Below, one piece after another: positions 15,595 to 24,054 of a stretch of DNA of 25,772 nucleotides. The translations under genes and the position numbers were made by a program. Below the pieces are notes generated by a model. It saw only the letters and a list, made by a program, of their open reading frames with translations, was not told where the DNA came from and searched no databases. The DNA comes from Glaciecola sp. UBA1851. GTDB taxonomy: Bacteria; Pseudomonadota; Gammaproteobacteria; Enterobacterales; Alteromonadaceae. The stretch's first letter is position 1. Every line of letters starts with the position of its first letter. The DNA is taken from the NCBI GenBank assembly GCA_002338515.1, contig DDIL01000169.1, forward strand, positions 1,081-26,852, written 5' to 3'.

Positions 15595-16505
15595 TGTCTA
15601 TACCTATAGTAGGTTTTGCTAAAGAGGCGCATGCGCTTACGCTTATTGCCTACTATAAAGAGCTGGGTATTTATGCTGAATTAAACAAAAAGTCTGACGT
15701 TAATGTTGAGAATTCAGATTTAAGTGAAAATGTCAGCGCCGAATCTCAGCTTTTTGAAGTGCTTATTTATGATAACGCTCAGTATGAACAAGCAGTTAGT
15801 ATTGCTAGAGATTATGTAGCCGCACCGAACAGCAGCAAGTTTCAGCAAGCTGCCTGGCAGTTTGGTAGTAAATCAACTTCTAAAGAATCTCTGTTTGCAG
15901 GTATAGAGTTAGAAAGTTTGAAAGATTGGCGAAAGAGTATTTTTACTCATTTTATCGGTGTTCTTTGTGTCACTTTATACGCCCTTATGTCAATTGGTTA
16001 TACCGCCGAAATATATTCAGCACTTCAAATTCAATACTTTTCAAAACTAGCTGAAAATCACCAATGGTGGCGTTTGTTGGGGCCTAACTTTATGCATGGT
16101 TCAACGTTTCACCTACTCGCTAACATGATGTGGTGGTGGTTATTGGCAGGAAAGTTGGAGCGTACACTAGGTCGTTCTAGCTTAATTATTTTGTTTATTG
16201 TGTCTAGTTTAGTCTCAAACATTGCTCAGTTGCTATACTCGGGCCCTAATTTTGTTGGGTTGTCGGGCGTTGTTTATGCGTTATTTGGTTTTATGTGGGT
16301 AATGGGGCGTTTAAGGCCATCATGGGGATTGTCACTGCCAAATGGGATAATAGGACTAATGCTAATTTGGTTAGTAGTCGGTTATGCTGATTTACTATGG
16401 GTGTCTATGGCAAATGAAGCGCACACATTTGGCTTAATAACCGGGTGCTTGTTAGCTTTGTTATTACATAAATTTACTGACTACCAAGCACGTAAAGCAA
16501 AGTAA
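15594..16505 (+). CDS. glpG: rhomboid intramembrane serine protease GlpG
   Basis: 303 residues. An N-terminal cytoplasmic domain (about 1-110) precedes six transmembrane helices. The catalytic dyad is Ser224 in VGLSGVVYALFG and His277 in NEAHTFG. The oxyanion/structural residues His168, His173 and Asn177 are in MHGSTFHLLANMMWWW. The enzyme cleaves transmembrane helices within the lipid bilayer, and in enterobacteria removes orphan membrane proteins. The N-terminal domain is longer than in E. coli, with an acidic insertion (VNVENSDLSENVSAES) around residue 37-52. It starts inside the glpE stop codon. Confidence 0.96.
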   Translation: MSIPIVGFAKEAHALTLIAYYKELGIYAELNKKSDVNVENSDLSENVSAESQLFEVLIYDNAQYEQAVSIARDYVAAPNSSKFQQAAWQFGSKSTSKESLFAGIELESLKDWRKSIFTHFIGVLCVTLYALMSIGYTAEIYSALQIQYFSKLAENHQWWRLLGPNFMHGSTFHLLANMMWWWLLAGKLERTLGRSSLIILFIVSSLVSNIAQLLYSGPNFVGLSGVVYALFGFMWVMGRLRPSWGLSLPNGIIGLMLIWLVVGYADLLWVSMANEAHTFGLITGCLLALLLHKFTDYQARKAK

Positions 16506-16594
16506 TGCCTGCAGGTAATTTTGGGCTCGTTTTAAATATGTGTATATTAGAATTTAAAGCTACAGGTTAGTACTGAAGCACATTGACGATAGTA

Positions 16595-17053
16595 TTAACC
16601 GCCTTGTCTTAAGTATTTAGTGAAAATAATATCTTTTATAATTTCATGGCCCGTCTCTCGCATTAATAATCCTTTAAACTCGCCTAGTATTTCTCGACGC
16701 ATATCTTCACGGCCGGTCAATGAACGAACTTTTTGCTCACTCTGGGCACCCACAATTTCAATAGCGGTTGCTCTAAGTAAAGGCATATGATGCTCTATTT
16801 CCATAATGAATTCTGGGTTGTCTAACATCATTTCGATAGTCAACCGTAAATAACCAAGCTTATTGCTATTGTCGCCTGCATAGTTAGTTACTATATCTGG
16901 ATCTAGAGCAACATAAGCGTAGCTTGGTCCAGTTGTTTCATCTTGAGCAAGCAATTGGCTGCTTGTTGAAATTAAAGCGATCGCCATTAGTGTGTTTAGC
17001 AGCACCTTTACATATTTTATTGAAGTTATGGTGCATAAAAAAACAAGTCTCAT
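16595..17053 (-). CDS. FliL-like flagellar basal-body-associated protein
   Basis: 152 residues. An N-terminal hydrophobic segment (about residues 14-35) ending in QLLAQ could be a cleaved signal or a single membrane anchor. The periplasmic part has the FliL pattern: SYAYVALDPDIVTNYAGD, then LGYLRLTIEMML, two charged helices with HHMPLLRATAIEIVGAQS, and MRREILGEFKGLLMRETG, ending in IIFTKYLRQ. FliL proteins surround the flagellar stator. This one is not in a flagellar operon; a FliL-like gene beside ubiC is seen in other marine gammaproteobacteria as far as I recall, so it may be a paralogue with another role. AGGTAA lies 6 bases before the ATG. It is divergent from ubiC, with 79 bases between starts. 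Confidence 0.8.
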   Translation of the reverse strand: MRLVFLCTITSIKYVKVLLNTLMAIALISTSSQLLAQDETTGPSYAYVALDPDIVTNYAGDNSNKLGYLRLTIEMMLDNPEFIMEIEHHMPLLRATAIEIVGAQSEQKVRSLTGREDMRREILGEFKGLLMRETGHEIIKDIIFTKYLRQGG

Positions 17054-17132
17054 GTGGGTTACCTATTAGTGCCGATTACATGTTTGATATGTTAGACTTT
17101 AAATATCGGAAAAAAATAGAAAATCTACAGTT

Positions 17133-17711
17133 TTGATCAAGCAAAAATCTTACCCTTTCAATATGCCGGTGAAATGGCAGCATCCAAATCACGTTGCTGG
17201 GTTATCATCTAATATGAAAGATTGGCTATTAAATACAGGTTCGCTAACGGAAAGGTTGCAAGCGCTTACTAATCACTTCGCCGTTAATTTACTGGGGCAA
17301 CAGTCATTAGATCCCGATAAATCTGAGCGGTCTATATTAACTAATTGTGATAATCAAGAATGGCAAATTAGAGAAGTAATTTTGCAAGGGAAGCCGTTAG
17401 TTCAGCCTGAAAATAAAAACCACCCAATTTCAAAAGATTGGGTGTTTGCACGAAGTGTACTGCCTAGCCAATTATGTGAATCCCAATTTGTTAATTTAGG
17501 CAATCAGCCACTTGGCCAGCGTATTTTTAATGATAACCAATTTGTTCGCAGTGAGTTCCAAATTGGCCAACTACAATATCACCCATTAACGCATCAACCC
17601 ATCAATATACAAAAGCCTTTGTGGGCCCGTCGTTCAAAATTTAAAGTAGAAGGGCTGGAATTAATCGTCGCAGAAGCATTTTTACCTGACAGCCCATGTT
17701 ACTGGAGTTAA
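17133..17711 (+). CDS. ubiC: chorismate pyruvate-lyase
   Basis: UbiC converts chorismate to 4-hydroxybenzoate plus pyruvate, the first committed step of ubiquinone synthesis. The core pattern fits: MKDWLLNTGSLTERL near the N-terminus, WQIREVILQGKPLVQ (with the conserved Arg), FARSVLP, LGNQPLGQRIF, and the C-terminal WARRSKFKVEGLELIVAEAFLP. The start is uncertain. Beginning at TTG (17133) gives 192 residues and aligns well in length with E. coli UbiC. The first ATG (17163) would give 182 residues; neither has a clear ribosome binding site. ubiA follows after two bases, in the same operon. Confidence 0.93.
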   Translation: MIKQKSYPFNMPVKWQHPNHVAGLSSNMKDWLLNTGSLTERLQALTNHFAVNLLGQQSLDPDKSERSILTNCDNQEWQIREVILQGKPLVQPENKNHPISKDWVFARSVLPSQLCESQFVNLGNQPLGQRIFNDNQFVRSEFQIGQLQYHPLTHQPINIQKPLWARRSKFKVEGLELIVAEAFLPDSPCYWS

Positions 17712-17712
17712 T

Positions 17713-18579
17713 GTGTTTGGTTTAAAAAGTGAAAATAAAGACTACTATTTACAATTAATGAGGTTTGATAAACCTGTTGGTATTTATTTGCTTTTATGGC
17801 CTACATTATGGGGGCTTTTAATGGCCGCTGAAGGTATGCCCCCTATATCAGTATTAATCATTTTTGTAGCTGGTGTTGTGGTGATGAGAAGTGCAGGTTG
17901 TGTAATCAACGATTTTGCTGATCGTAATTTAGATGGTGAAGTAGAACGTACTCAAAACAGGCCACTTCCTACCGGTAAGATCACAGCAAGTGAAGCTAAG
18001 GCGTTGTTTGCGTACTTAATTTGCCTCGCATTTATTCTCGTACTATTTTTAAATACAGCTACTATTATGCTTTCTGTAGTCGCATTGTTGTTAGCGAGCA
18101 TTTATCCCTTCATGAAACGTTATACGCAGTTGCCCCAAGTTGTATTGGGTGCGGCATTCGGCTGGGCAATACCCATGGCATTTATGGCAGTAAGTAACGC
18201 ATTGCCTTGGTGGATGTGGTTGCTATATATCGCAAATTTATGTTGGACAGTTGCTTATGATACGCAATATGCAATGGTAGACAGAAGGCACGATTTGCAA
18301 GTTGGTATAAAATCTACAGCCATTTTGTTTGGTAAATATGACACCTTAATCATCATGCTTTTACAACTGATTACGCTTGGGTTATTAACTACCGTCTTTC
18401 TAATTAATCAATTTCCCTTGCACTCATACACAGGCATCGTAATTGTATGCGGATTATTCGTATATCAATACTCATTATGTAAAGGTCGAGAGGAGCCTGA
18501 GTGCTTTAAGGCGTTTTTACATAATAATTGGGTGGGAATGACTATTACAATTTCTATCGGCTTGGCTTATTTTGTGTAA
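17713..18579 (+). CDS. ubiA: 4-hydroxybenzoate polyprenyltransferase
   Basis: A 288-residue inner-membrane enzyme with about 8-9 membrane helices that attaches the polyprenyl tail to 4-hydroxybenzoate made by UbiC. The two Asp-rich motifs are intact: NDFADRNLD (66-74) and YDTQYAMVDRRHD (182-194), both binding Mg2+-diphosphate. The start is a GTG at 17713 with GGAG 6 bases upstream, just past the ubiC stop. The alternative ATG at 17711 is in another frame. An inverted repeat covers its stop codon (18560-18586). Length equals that of E. coli UbiA within a few residues. Confidence 0.96.
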   Translation: MFGLKSENKDYYLQLMRFDKPVGIYLLLWPTLWGLLMAAEGMPPISVLIIFVAGVVVMRSAGCVINDFADRNLDGEVERTQNRPLPTGKITASEAKALFAYLICLAFILVLFLNTATIMLSVVALLLASIYPFMKRYTQLPQVVLGAAFGWAIPMAFMAVSNALPWWMWLLYIANLCWTVAYDTQYAMVDRRHDLQVGIKSTAILFGKYDTLIIMLLQLITLGLLTTVFLINQFPLHSYTGIVIVCGLFVYQYSLCKGREEPECFKAFLHNNWVGMTITISIGLAYFV

Positions 18580-18586
18580 GCCAAGC
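18560..18586 (+). terminator. hairpin over the ubiA stop codon
   Basis: GCTTGGCTTA (18560-18569) and TAAGCCAAGC (18577-18586) form a perfect 10-bp stem with a 7-base loop. The ubiA TAA is in the right arm. There is no T-tract on either strand after the stem, so it may block readthrough between convergent ubiA and ubiK or stabilise the 3' end rather than act as a classical terminator. Confidence 0.4.
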
Positions 18587-18620
18587 TAGTAACTAAAATG
18601 CTTATTTAAACAAGCTTGTA

Positions 18621-18884
18621 TTACTCAGGCGATTCAGACTTCTCTATACTTTCTTCAAGTTCGGTTAATCTTGCTTCTAGAGCCTCGAGTTTTTCTCGTG
18701 TTCTAATTAACACTTGGCTTTGAACATCAAATTCTTCTCGGCTGACAAAATCTAATTTTTGTAATTGCGATTGTAAGACGTTTTTCACTCTATCTTCTGC
18801 TTCACCAGCCATGGTTTTCACGCCAGGGGGAATAGCATTTGATATATTCTTAGCTATCTCTTCTAACTTTTTTGGGTCTAGCAT
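18621..18884 (-). CDS. ubiK: ubiquinone biosynthesis accessory factor UbiK
   Basis: An 87-residue member of the BMFP family (formerly YqiC). I chose the ATG at 18884: AAGGAG lies 6 bases upstream, whereas the in-frame TTG at 18899 would translate the ribosome binding site itself. The N-terminal half is an amphipathic helix (LDPKKLEEIAKNISNAIPPG). The C-terminal half is a coiled coil rich in Glu and Leu (LEALEARLTELEESIEK). UbiK forms a trimeric coiled coil that helps the soluble Ubi complex with UbiJ. It lies convergent to ubiC-ubiA, so ubiquinone genes cluster here on both strands. Confidence 0.93.
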   Translation of the reverse strand: MLDPKKLEEIAKNISNAIPPGVKTMAGEAEDRVKNVLQSQLQKLDFVSREEFDVQSQVLIRTREKLEALEARLTELEESIEKSESPE

Positions 18885-18959
18885 GTTCGTCTCCTTCAAT
18901 ATAATGGTTTTATTGTAGCGTTAATACGTAAATAAAACAGCCAACCTATTAGATTCTTT

Positions 18960-18968
18960 TGGTATACT
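18960..18968 (+). promoter_or_regulatory. extended -10 promoter for rep
   Basis: TGG directly before TATACT makes an extended -10 element about 42 bases before the rep ATG. No good -35 hexamer lies upstream, which fits extended -10 promoters. Confidence 0.5.
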
Positions 18969-19009
18969 TCGCTTCCCAAATTTTACACGTCTTTATCAAA
19001 AAATACATT

Positions 19010-21022
19010 ATGCAACTAAATCCAGCCCAGCAATCAGCAGTTGAGTATATTCAAGGCCCATGTCTAGTATTAGCTGGAGCTGGGAGTGGTAAGACGCGCG
19101 TTATCACAAATAAAATTGCGTACTTAGTTAATGTATGTGGATACAAGCCTAGCCATATAGCCGCGGTAACCTTTACCAATAAGGCGGCGCGAGAAATGAA
19201 GGAACGAGTATCGCAAACTTTAGGAAAAAAAGCGTCTCGGGGCTTAAAGGTTTCAACATTTCATACGCTTGGGTTAAACATAATCAAAAAGCACCTACCC
19301 ACACTAGGTTTTAAACAAGGTTTTTCACTCTTTGATGATAAAGACACTTATGCTTTGTTAAATGATTTAACGGAAGAAACATACGCGGGTGATAAAGACG
19401 AAATAAGATTGTTACAGTCAAGTATTTCAAATTGGAAAAATGAATTAATTGATCCGAGCAAAGCGCTTGAAACAAGCCCCAAAGATAGTATTAAAAGCCA
19501 GCATGCTTCATTTTACAAAGAATACGCAAGACATATGAAAGCGTATAATGCTTTAGATTTTGATGATTTAATTCTACTACCCACACTGCTTTTTCAAAAC
19601 CATGAAAAAATTAGAGAAATTTGGCAACAAAAAATACGCTATTTACTGGTAGATGAATATCAAGATACAAACACATCACAATATCAACTGGTGAGGTTAA
19701 TTGTTGGTGAACGCGCGCGTTTTACTGTTGTAGGAGATGACGACCAATCTATTTATTCTTGGCGTGGTGCACAGCCCAAAAATTTAAACTTGTTAAAACA
19801 ACATTACCCATCGTTAAAGCTAATTAAATTAGAGCAAAATTATCGTAGTTGTCAGCGTATATTGCATAGTGCCAACATTCTTATTCAAAATAATCCGCAT
19901 ATATTCGATAAGCGCTTATTCTCAACGCTTAATCAAGGCGAAAAATTAAAAGTATTGGTTGCTAAAAATGAAGAGCATGAGGCTGAAAAAGTATTAGCAG
20001 AGATGTTGGCTCATAAATTTATGAATAATACCTCATACAAAGACTACGCCATATTATATCGAGGTAACCATCAATCTAGAGTGTTTGAAAAAATTCTAAT
20101 GAAGAACCGTATCCCTTATAAAATAAGCGGAGGCATGTCTTTTTTTGGCAGAACTGAAGTAAAAGATATAATGTCATATTTGAGGGTATTGGTTAACGTT
20201 GATGACGACAATGCGTTACTAAGAGTAATAAATACGCCAACTCGAGGTATTGGAAGGGTAACCTTGGCAAAAATTGGTGAATTTGCAAACGTTCATCAGA
20301 TGGGACTATTTGAAGCCCTTTCACACCCCCAAATATCGTCAGTATTGGGTGCGAAAGCACTTGAGCACGTATCAGGTTTTGCCAAACTTATTGTGACTAC
20401 AAGTGACAATGCACAACGAGGTGATACGCAATCTGTTATTAGAGATTTTTTAAAAAGTATTCAATACGAAGAGCATTTATATGCTACCAGTGCTAGCCCA
20501 AAAGCCGCTGAAATGGGCATGAATAACATCAATACTTTGATGGGTTGGATTAAAGATTTAATAGCAGGTGATAGTTTAAATGCCCCTATGACATTGTCTG
20601 AGGTTGTGCAAAGGTTAACGCTTCGAGACATGATGGAAAGAGGCGAAGAAGACGATGAAGCTGAACAGGTTCAGCTAATGACGTTACACGCCTCAAAAGG
20701 GTTGGAGTTTCCATATGTATTTATGGTGGGGATGGAAGAAGGTTTGTTACCTCACCAAGTCAGCGTTGATGAAGAAAATATTGATGAAGAGCGACGATTA
20801 GCATACGTAGGCATAACGCGTGCTCAACAGCAGTTATTTTTTACAATTGCTAGAGAAAGACGCCAACAAGGTGAATTTATAGAGCCCACGCCATCGCGCT
20901 TTTTATATGAGTTACCAAGTGATGACATAGAATGGGAGTGGCAAAAGAAAAAAGTCACAACAGAAGAAAAAGCTGCTAAAGCGCAAAAAGGTATAGCGGC
21001 ATTAAAAAGTATATTCGATTAA
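19010..21022 (+). CDS. rep: ATP-dependent DNA helicase Rep
   Basis: A 670-residue superfamily 1 3'-5' helicase that helps replication forks pass protein roadblocks and assists restart. I place the start at the ATG at 19010, because MQLNPAQQSAVEYIQGPC aligns with the E. coli N-terminus. The frame is open to 18959, but that would cover the likely promoter. Motifs in order: Walker A AGAGSGKT (22-29), motif Ia VTFTNKAAREMKERV, ISTFHTLG-like VSTFHTLG, motif II VDEYQDTN, motif III DDDQSIYSWRGA, motif IV LEQNYRS, motif V MTLHASKGLEFPYVF, motif VI EERRLAYVGITRAQ. Sequence and order are those of Rep rather than UvrD or PcrA. The stop overlaps the stop of the convergent GGDEF gene by four bases (TTAA). 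Confidence 0.96.
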   Translation: MQLNPAQQSAVEYIQGPCLVLAGAGSGKTRVITNKIAYLVNVCGYKPSHIAAVTFTNKAAREMKERVSQTLGKKASRGLKVSTFHTLGLNIIKKHLPTLGFKQGFSLFDDKDTYALLNDLTEETYAGDKDEIRLLQSSISNWKNELIDPSKALETSPKDSIKSQHASFYKEYARHMKAYNALDFDDLILLPTLLFQNHEKIREIWQQKIRYLLVDEYQDTNTSQYQLVRLIVGERARFTVVGDDDQSIYSWRGAQPKNLNLLKQHYPSLKLIKLEQNYRSCQRILHSANILIQNNPHIFDKRLFSTLNQGEKLKVLVAKNEEHEAEKVLAEMLAHKFMNNTSYKDYAILYRGNHQSRVFEKILMKNRIPYKISGGMSFFGRTEVKDIMSYLRVLVNVDDDNALLRVINTPTRGIGRVTLAKIGEFANVHQMGLFEALSHPQISSVLGAKALEHVSGFAKLIVTTSDNAQRGDTQSVIRDFLKSIQYEEHLYATSASPKAAEMGMNNINTLMGWIKDLIAGDSLNAPMTLSEVVQRLTLRDMMERGEEDDEAEQVQLMTLHASKGLEFPYVFMVGMEEGLLPHQVSVDEENIDEERRLAYVGITRAQQQLFFTIARERRQQGEFIEPTPSRFLYELPSDDIEWEWQKKKVTTEEKAAKAQKGIAALKSIFD

Positions 21023-23604
21023 GCTAGTTTTTTTGCATTTTCTAACGCTTTTCCTTGGCCAAATTCACACCCAACTTCAATTAATTGTTGAACAATCATG
21101 TCGTCATCAACGCCTTCTGCAATAACTGTGATATCCATTTCTTTAGCCATTAAAATAATGGACTGTACTAATCGGTAGTATTTATCAGACATGTCAAATG
21201 TATTAACTAGCCCTTCATTTAAAATCAGGTAGTCAAAATCAAATTTAAACAAATGGTTTAGCGAACCGCTATGGCTTCCAAATCCGTCAAGTACTAAGGT
21301 AATGCCAAAATTCTGTAACTTAGTTAACATGGATGGTAGGAATTTATTGAATTTAGATAACGACTTCTCCGATAACTCTAAAACAAGTCTTTCGCAATAG
21401 TCTTCGTTACCTTCTAACTTATCAATTATGTCTTCAAACGATGATTTATTTAATAAATGCTCCACCGACAAGCTTATTCCTAACTTAGTGTGTTTAAGGT
21501 CAGGAATCGATTGCCATTTATGCAATAGATTAAATGCTTCTTCAACTAAGGTTTGATTAATTTGACTAGTTAAACCCGTTTTATCTGCGAGCACCCAGAA
21601 ATCCTGTGGGTTCTGACACTTTGCATAATTTGGCCAAAAAACTGAACATTCATAAAACAACACCGAATTGTCATTAAGATTTTTTATTGGATTAATTAGA
21701 TATTCAAACTCACCGGCTTTAAAAGCTAAGCGGAATTCTCGTTCATCATCAATTTCATCCATGAGTTGATTACGCATACTCATATCAAATACTACATATC
21801 GATTGCGACCTAGACTTTTAGCTTGGTACATCGCTGCATCCGCATCTCTAAGCGCCTGATCTGAATGTTCATAATCTTGATTGATTTCTGCAATGCCAAT
21901 ACTCGCACCAGAAAATACTTCTTTGTCTTCTATTACAAACCCTTTTCCAATAGATTCAACAATACGATGAGCCACCATTTCGACATCATTTTGAGAAGTA
22001 AAATTGTCAATTAGTACAACAAACTCATCACCACCTAAACGTGCAAGTAAGTCATGACTTCTTTTGCAAGCATTGATTCGTGCTGCGGCCTCTATCAAAA
22101 ATTCATCACCAGCATGGTGTCCAAGCGTATCGTTAATGGTTTTGAATCGGTCAAGGTCAATAAATAGCAATGCATATTTGTGGTTAGCATGTCGTTTTTT
22201 ACTAGCAATAGCTAACTCTAAACGGCTGTTAAACATTGCCCTATTGGGTAAGCCTGTTAGTGCATCATGGTGCGCATCATGAATTAAACGAAGCTCTATT
22301 TCTTTTCTTTGTTCTATTTGTTGTTTTAGTGATTCATTAGTTTGGTTTAATTCCGCCGTACGTTCTTGTACTTTTTCACTTAGTTGTTGATTATACTTTA
22401 TTAGCTCATTTGCAGCGGCCAAACGTTGAATAGCTACAGAAATATGCTGCGATACAAAACGTAAAATATTCAACTCTTGTTCAGTATAATCGTTACCCTT
22501 GCCATAGGTTTGAACAGCTAACACGCCTTTAACTTCGTTACCAATATATAAAGGCGCACCCATCCATGAATTGCCTATTTCAATCATACGAATAACGAAT
22601 TTTCTTTCTATCTCATTACTTTCAACTAATTCATTTATTCTTGTACTATCAACCAATAAGCTTTGCTCGCTTCGAATGACATATTCAGTTAAGCCTCTAG
22701 TAAGCTTGCGAGTGCTATGATAATCAGTATCTTCCCCAATAAAATAGGGAAATTCTAAATTTTCGTTAGACTCATCCAACAGCGCAATATAAAAGTTTTC
22801 AGCATAAATAAGCTGTTTTAATATTTCATGTATATTAGGATAAAATTCGCGAATATCATGGTCAGCCTTGGTGGATAATTCTGATATCTCAAATAATGCT
22901 TTTTGAAGCTTTTCAACACGCATTCTTTCAGTTATTTCGGCTTCAAGCGTTTTATTTGCTTCAACTAGTTGTTGCGTACGCTCTTGTATTAGAGATTCCG
23001 TTATTTCTCTATTAATCACTCGGTCACGCGCCGTGACTATATGTTGTGATATAAAAATTAATATTTCTAAATCATCAGCATCATATCTAATGGCGTCATG
23101 GTAACTTTGGACTACCATTGCACCAATAGTCACATTATTGCGAATTAGTGGAACACCCATAAAATCTACAGGTGGCGTTCCAAGCACTTCAAAACCGCAT
23201 TGCTGTTGCTTTTCAATGAAGTTTTCTTTTGTAAGTAGTAAGTTGTTGCCAGATTTTAGAATGTACCCAGTAATTCCGTCTTTTACCTTTTCAAAGGCAA
23301 CAACTTTTGATGGATAATCGTCTTGTTCATCAACAAAGTAAGCAAATTGAATATCGTTAGGGTTGTGAGCTTCGCGAAAGGCAACAAAAAAGTTGTCGGC
23401 TGGCATAAAGCCAGCGACAATATCGTGAATTTCTTTATAGAAGGACTCGAAGTCTTCTAAAGAAAAGGCTAATTCACTGATGGCGTAAAGCGCTTGTTGA
23501 ATCTTTTCAGAACGTTTGTACTTTGCCGTTAAACTTTGCAGTTCAGGCACCAACGCTCGCAATTCGTATTCTGAAAGTTCGCCAATCAGTGGTTTATCGG
23601 GCAT
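21019..23604 (-). CDS. GAF-GAF-GGDEF protein with degenerate EAL domain
   Basis: 861 residues, cytoplasmic. Two GAF domains (about 31-195 and 231-395) are similar to each other, each opening with a helix like KxQxALxxISEL, and each is followed by a coiled coil (about 196-232 and 396-440). A GGDEF domain follows (about 441-610), with the active motif intact at 524-528 and an I-site RSHD at 515-518. The last 240 residues have the layout of an EAL domain, but most catalytic residues are replaced: ECS at 652-654 for EAL, ELSEKS at 743-748 for ELTES, LDGFGSHSGSL at 772-782 for DDFGTGYSSL, AEGVDD at 829-834 for AEGVET. It should therefore be a cyclase with a non-hydrolytic, perhaps ligand-binding, tail. 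It is convergent with rep. Confidence 0.93.
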   Translation of the reverse strand: MPDKPLIGELSEYELRALVPELQSLTAKYKRSEKIQQALYAISELAFSLEDFESFYKEIHDIVAGFMPADNFFVAFREAHNPNDIQFAYFVDEQDDYPSKVVAFEKVKDGITGYILKSGNNLLLTKENFIEKQQQCGFEVLGTPPVDFMGVPLIRNNVTIGAMVVQSYHDAIRYDADDLEILIFISQHIVTARDRVINREITESLIQERTQQLVEANKTLEAEITERMRVEKLQKALFEISELSTKADHDIREFYPNIHEILKQLIYAENFYIALLDESNENLEFPYFIGEDTDYHSTRKLTRGLTEYVIRSEQSLLVDSTRINELVESNEIERKFVIRMIEIGNSWMGAPLYIGNEVKGVLAVQTYGKGNDYTEQELNILRFVSQHISVAIQRLAAANELIKYNQQLSEKVQERTAELNQTNESLKQQIEQRKEIELRLIHDAHHDALTGLPNRAMFNSRLELAIASKKRHANHKYALLFIDLDRFKTINDTLGHHAGDEFLIEAAARINACKRSHDLLARLGGDEFVVLIDNFTSQNDVEMVAHRIVESIGKGFVIEDKEVFSGASIGIAEINQDYEHSDQALRDADAAMYQAKSLGRNRYVVFDMSMRNQLMDEIDDEREFRLAFKAGEFEYLINPIKNLNDNSVLFYECSVFWPNYAKCQNPQDFWVLADKTGLTSQINQTLVEEAFNLLHKWQSIPDLKHTKLGISLSVEHLLNKSSFEDIIDKLEGNEDYCERLVLELSEKSLSKFNKFLPSMLTKLQNFGITLVLDGFGSHSGSLNHLFKFDFDYLILNEGLVNTFDMSDKYYRLVQSIILMAKEMDITVIAEGVDDDMIVQQLIEVGCEFGQGKALENAKKLA

Positions 23605-23652
23605 TTAACACTATTCCAAATCTAATGAATTAGAGAATAGCCTAAAAATATT

Positions 23653-24054
23653 TTAGATACCCTCTATCATGTATTCAATTGCTGCTTTTATGTCGTCTTC
23701 AGTACAGTCGCCACAAGTTCCCATTGCAGGCATCGCACCTATGCCGTCTACAGCATTTTTCCAAACTTGGTCGAAACCTTTGTCATCTAAACGAGGTTGC
23801 CAGTCAGCGGCTACTTGTGTTTTAGGCGCACCTAGTACCCCATTTGCATGACAAGCAGTACAAGCACCAGTATATATATCTTTACCAGAACGTGGTCCGG
23901 CTGCCGCTGCGCCAGCAGGTGCCGCTCCGGCAACTTGAACTTGACCAACTGGTTTAATTCTATCAATCAGCGCACTATTGTCTTCTTGTGCAATACTACC
24001 TGCTATAACAAAACAACTTGCTGCTAAAACTGTAACTAAAGCTTTTACCTTCAC
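23653..24054 (-). CDS. cytochrome c5
   Basis: 133 residues from a GTG start at 24054. GGGAG lies 6 bases upstream, whereas the in-frame TTG at 24069 would translate that site. A signal peptide (VKVKALVTVLAASCFVIAGSIA) exports it to the periplasm, followed by an Ala/Gly/Pro-rich linker. The single heme site is CTACH (Cys65, Cys68, His69). The axial methionine is Met108 or Met111 in GAMPAMGTC, and the extra cysteine pair CGDC (114-117) is characteristic of the c5 group. It probably carries electrons to terminal oxidases. A good promoter lies just upstream. Confidence 0.94.
   Translation of the reverse strand: MKVKALVTVLAASCFVIAGSIAQEDNSALIDRIKPVGQVQVAGAAPAGAAAAGPRSGKDIYTGACTACHANGVLGAPKTQVAADWQPRLDDKGFDQVWKNAVDGIGAMPAMGTCGDCTEDDIKAAIEYMIEGI

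Noticed and set aside
22555..22575. Second copy of the CATCCATG motif
   Set aside because: It lies in the coding sequence of the second GAF domain, lacks complementary flanks and is explained by the protein sequence there.
23635..23660. Terminator after the cytochrome c5 gene
   Set aside because: CTAAAA/TTTTAG forms only a 6-bp AT stem with no proper tail.
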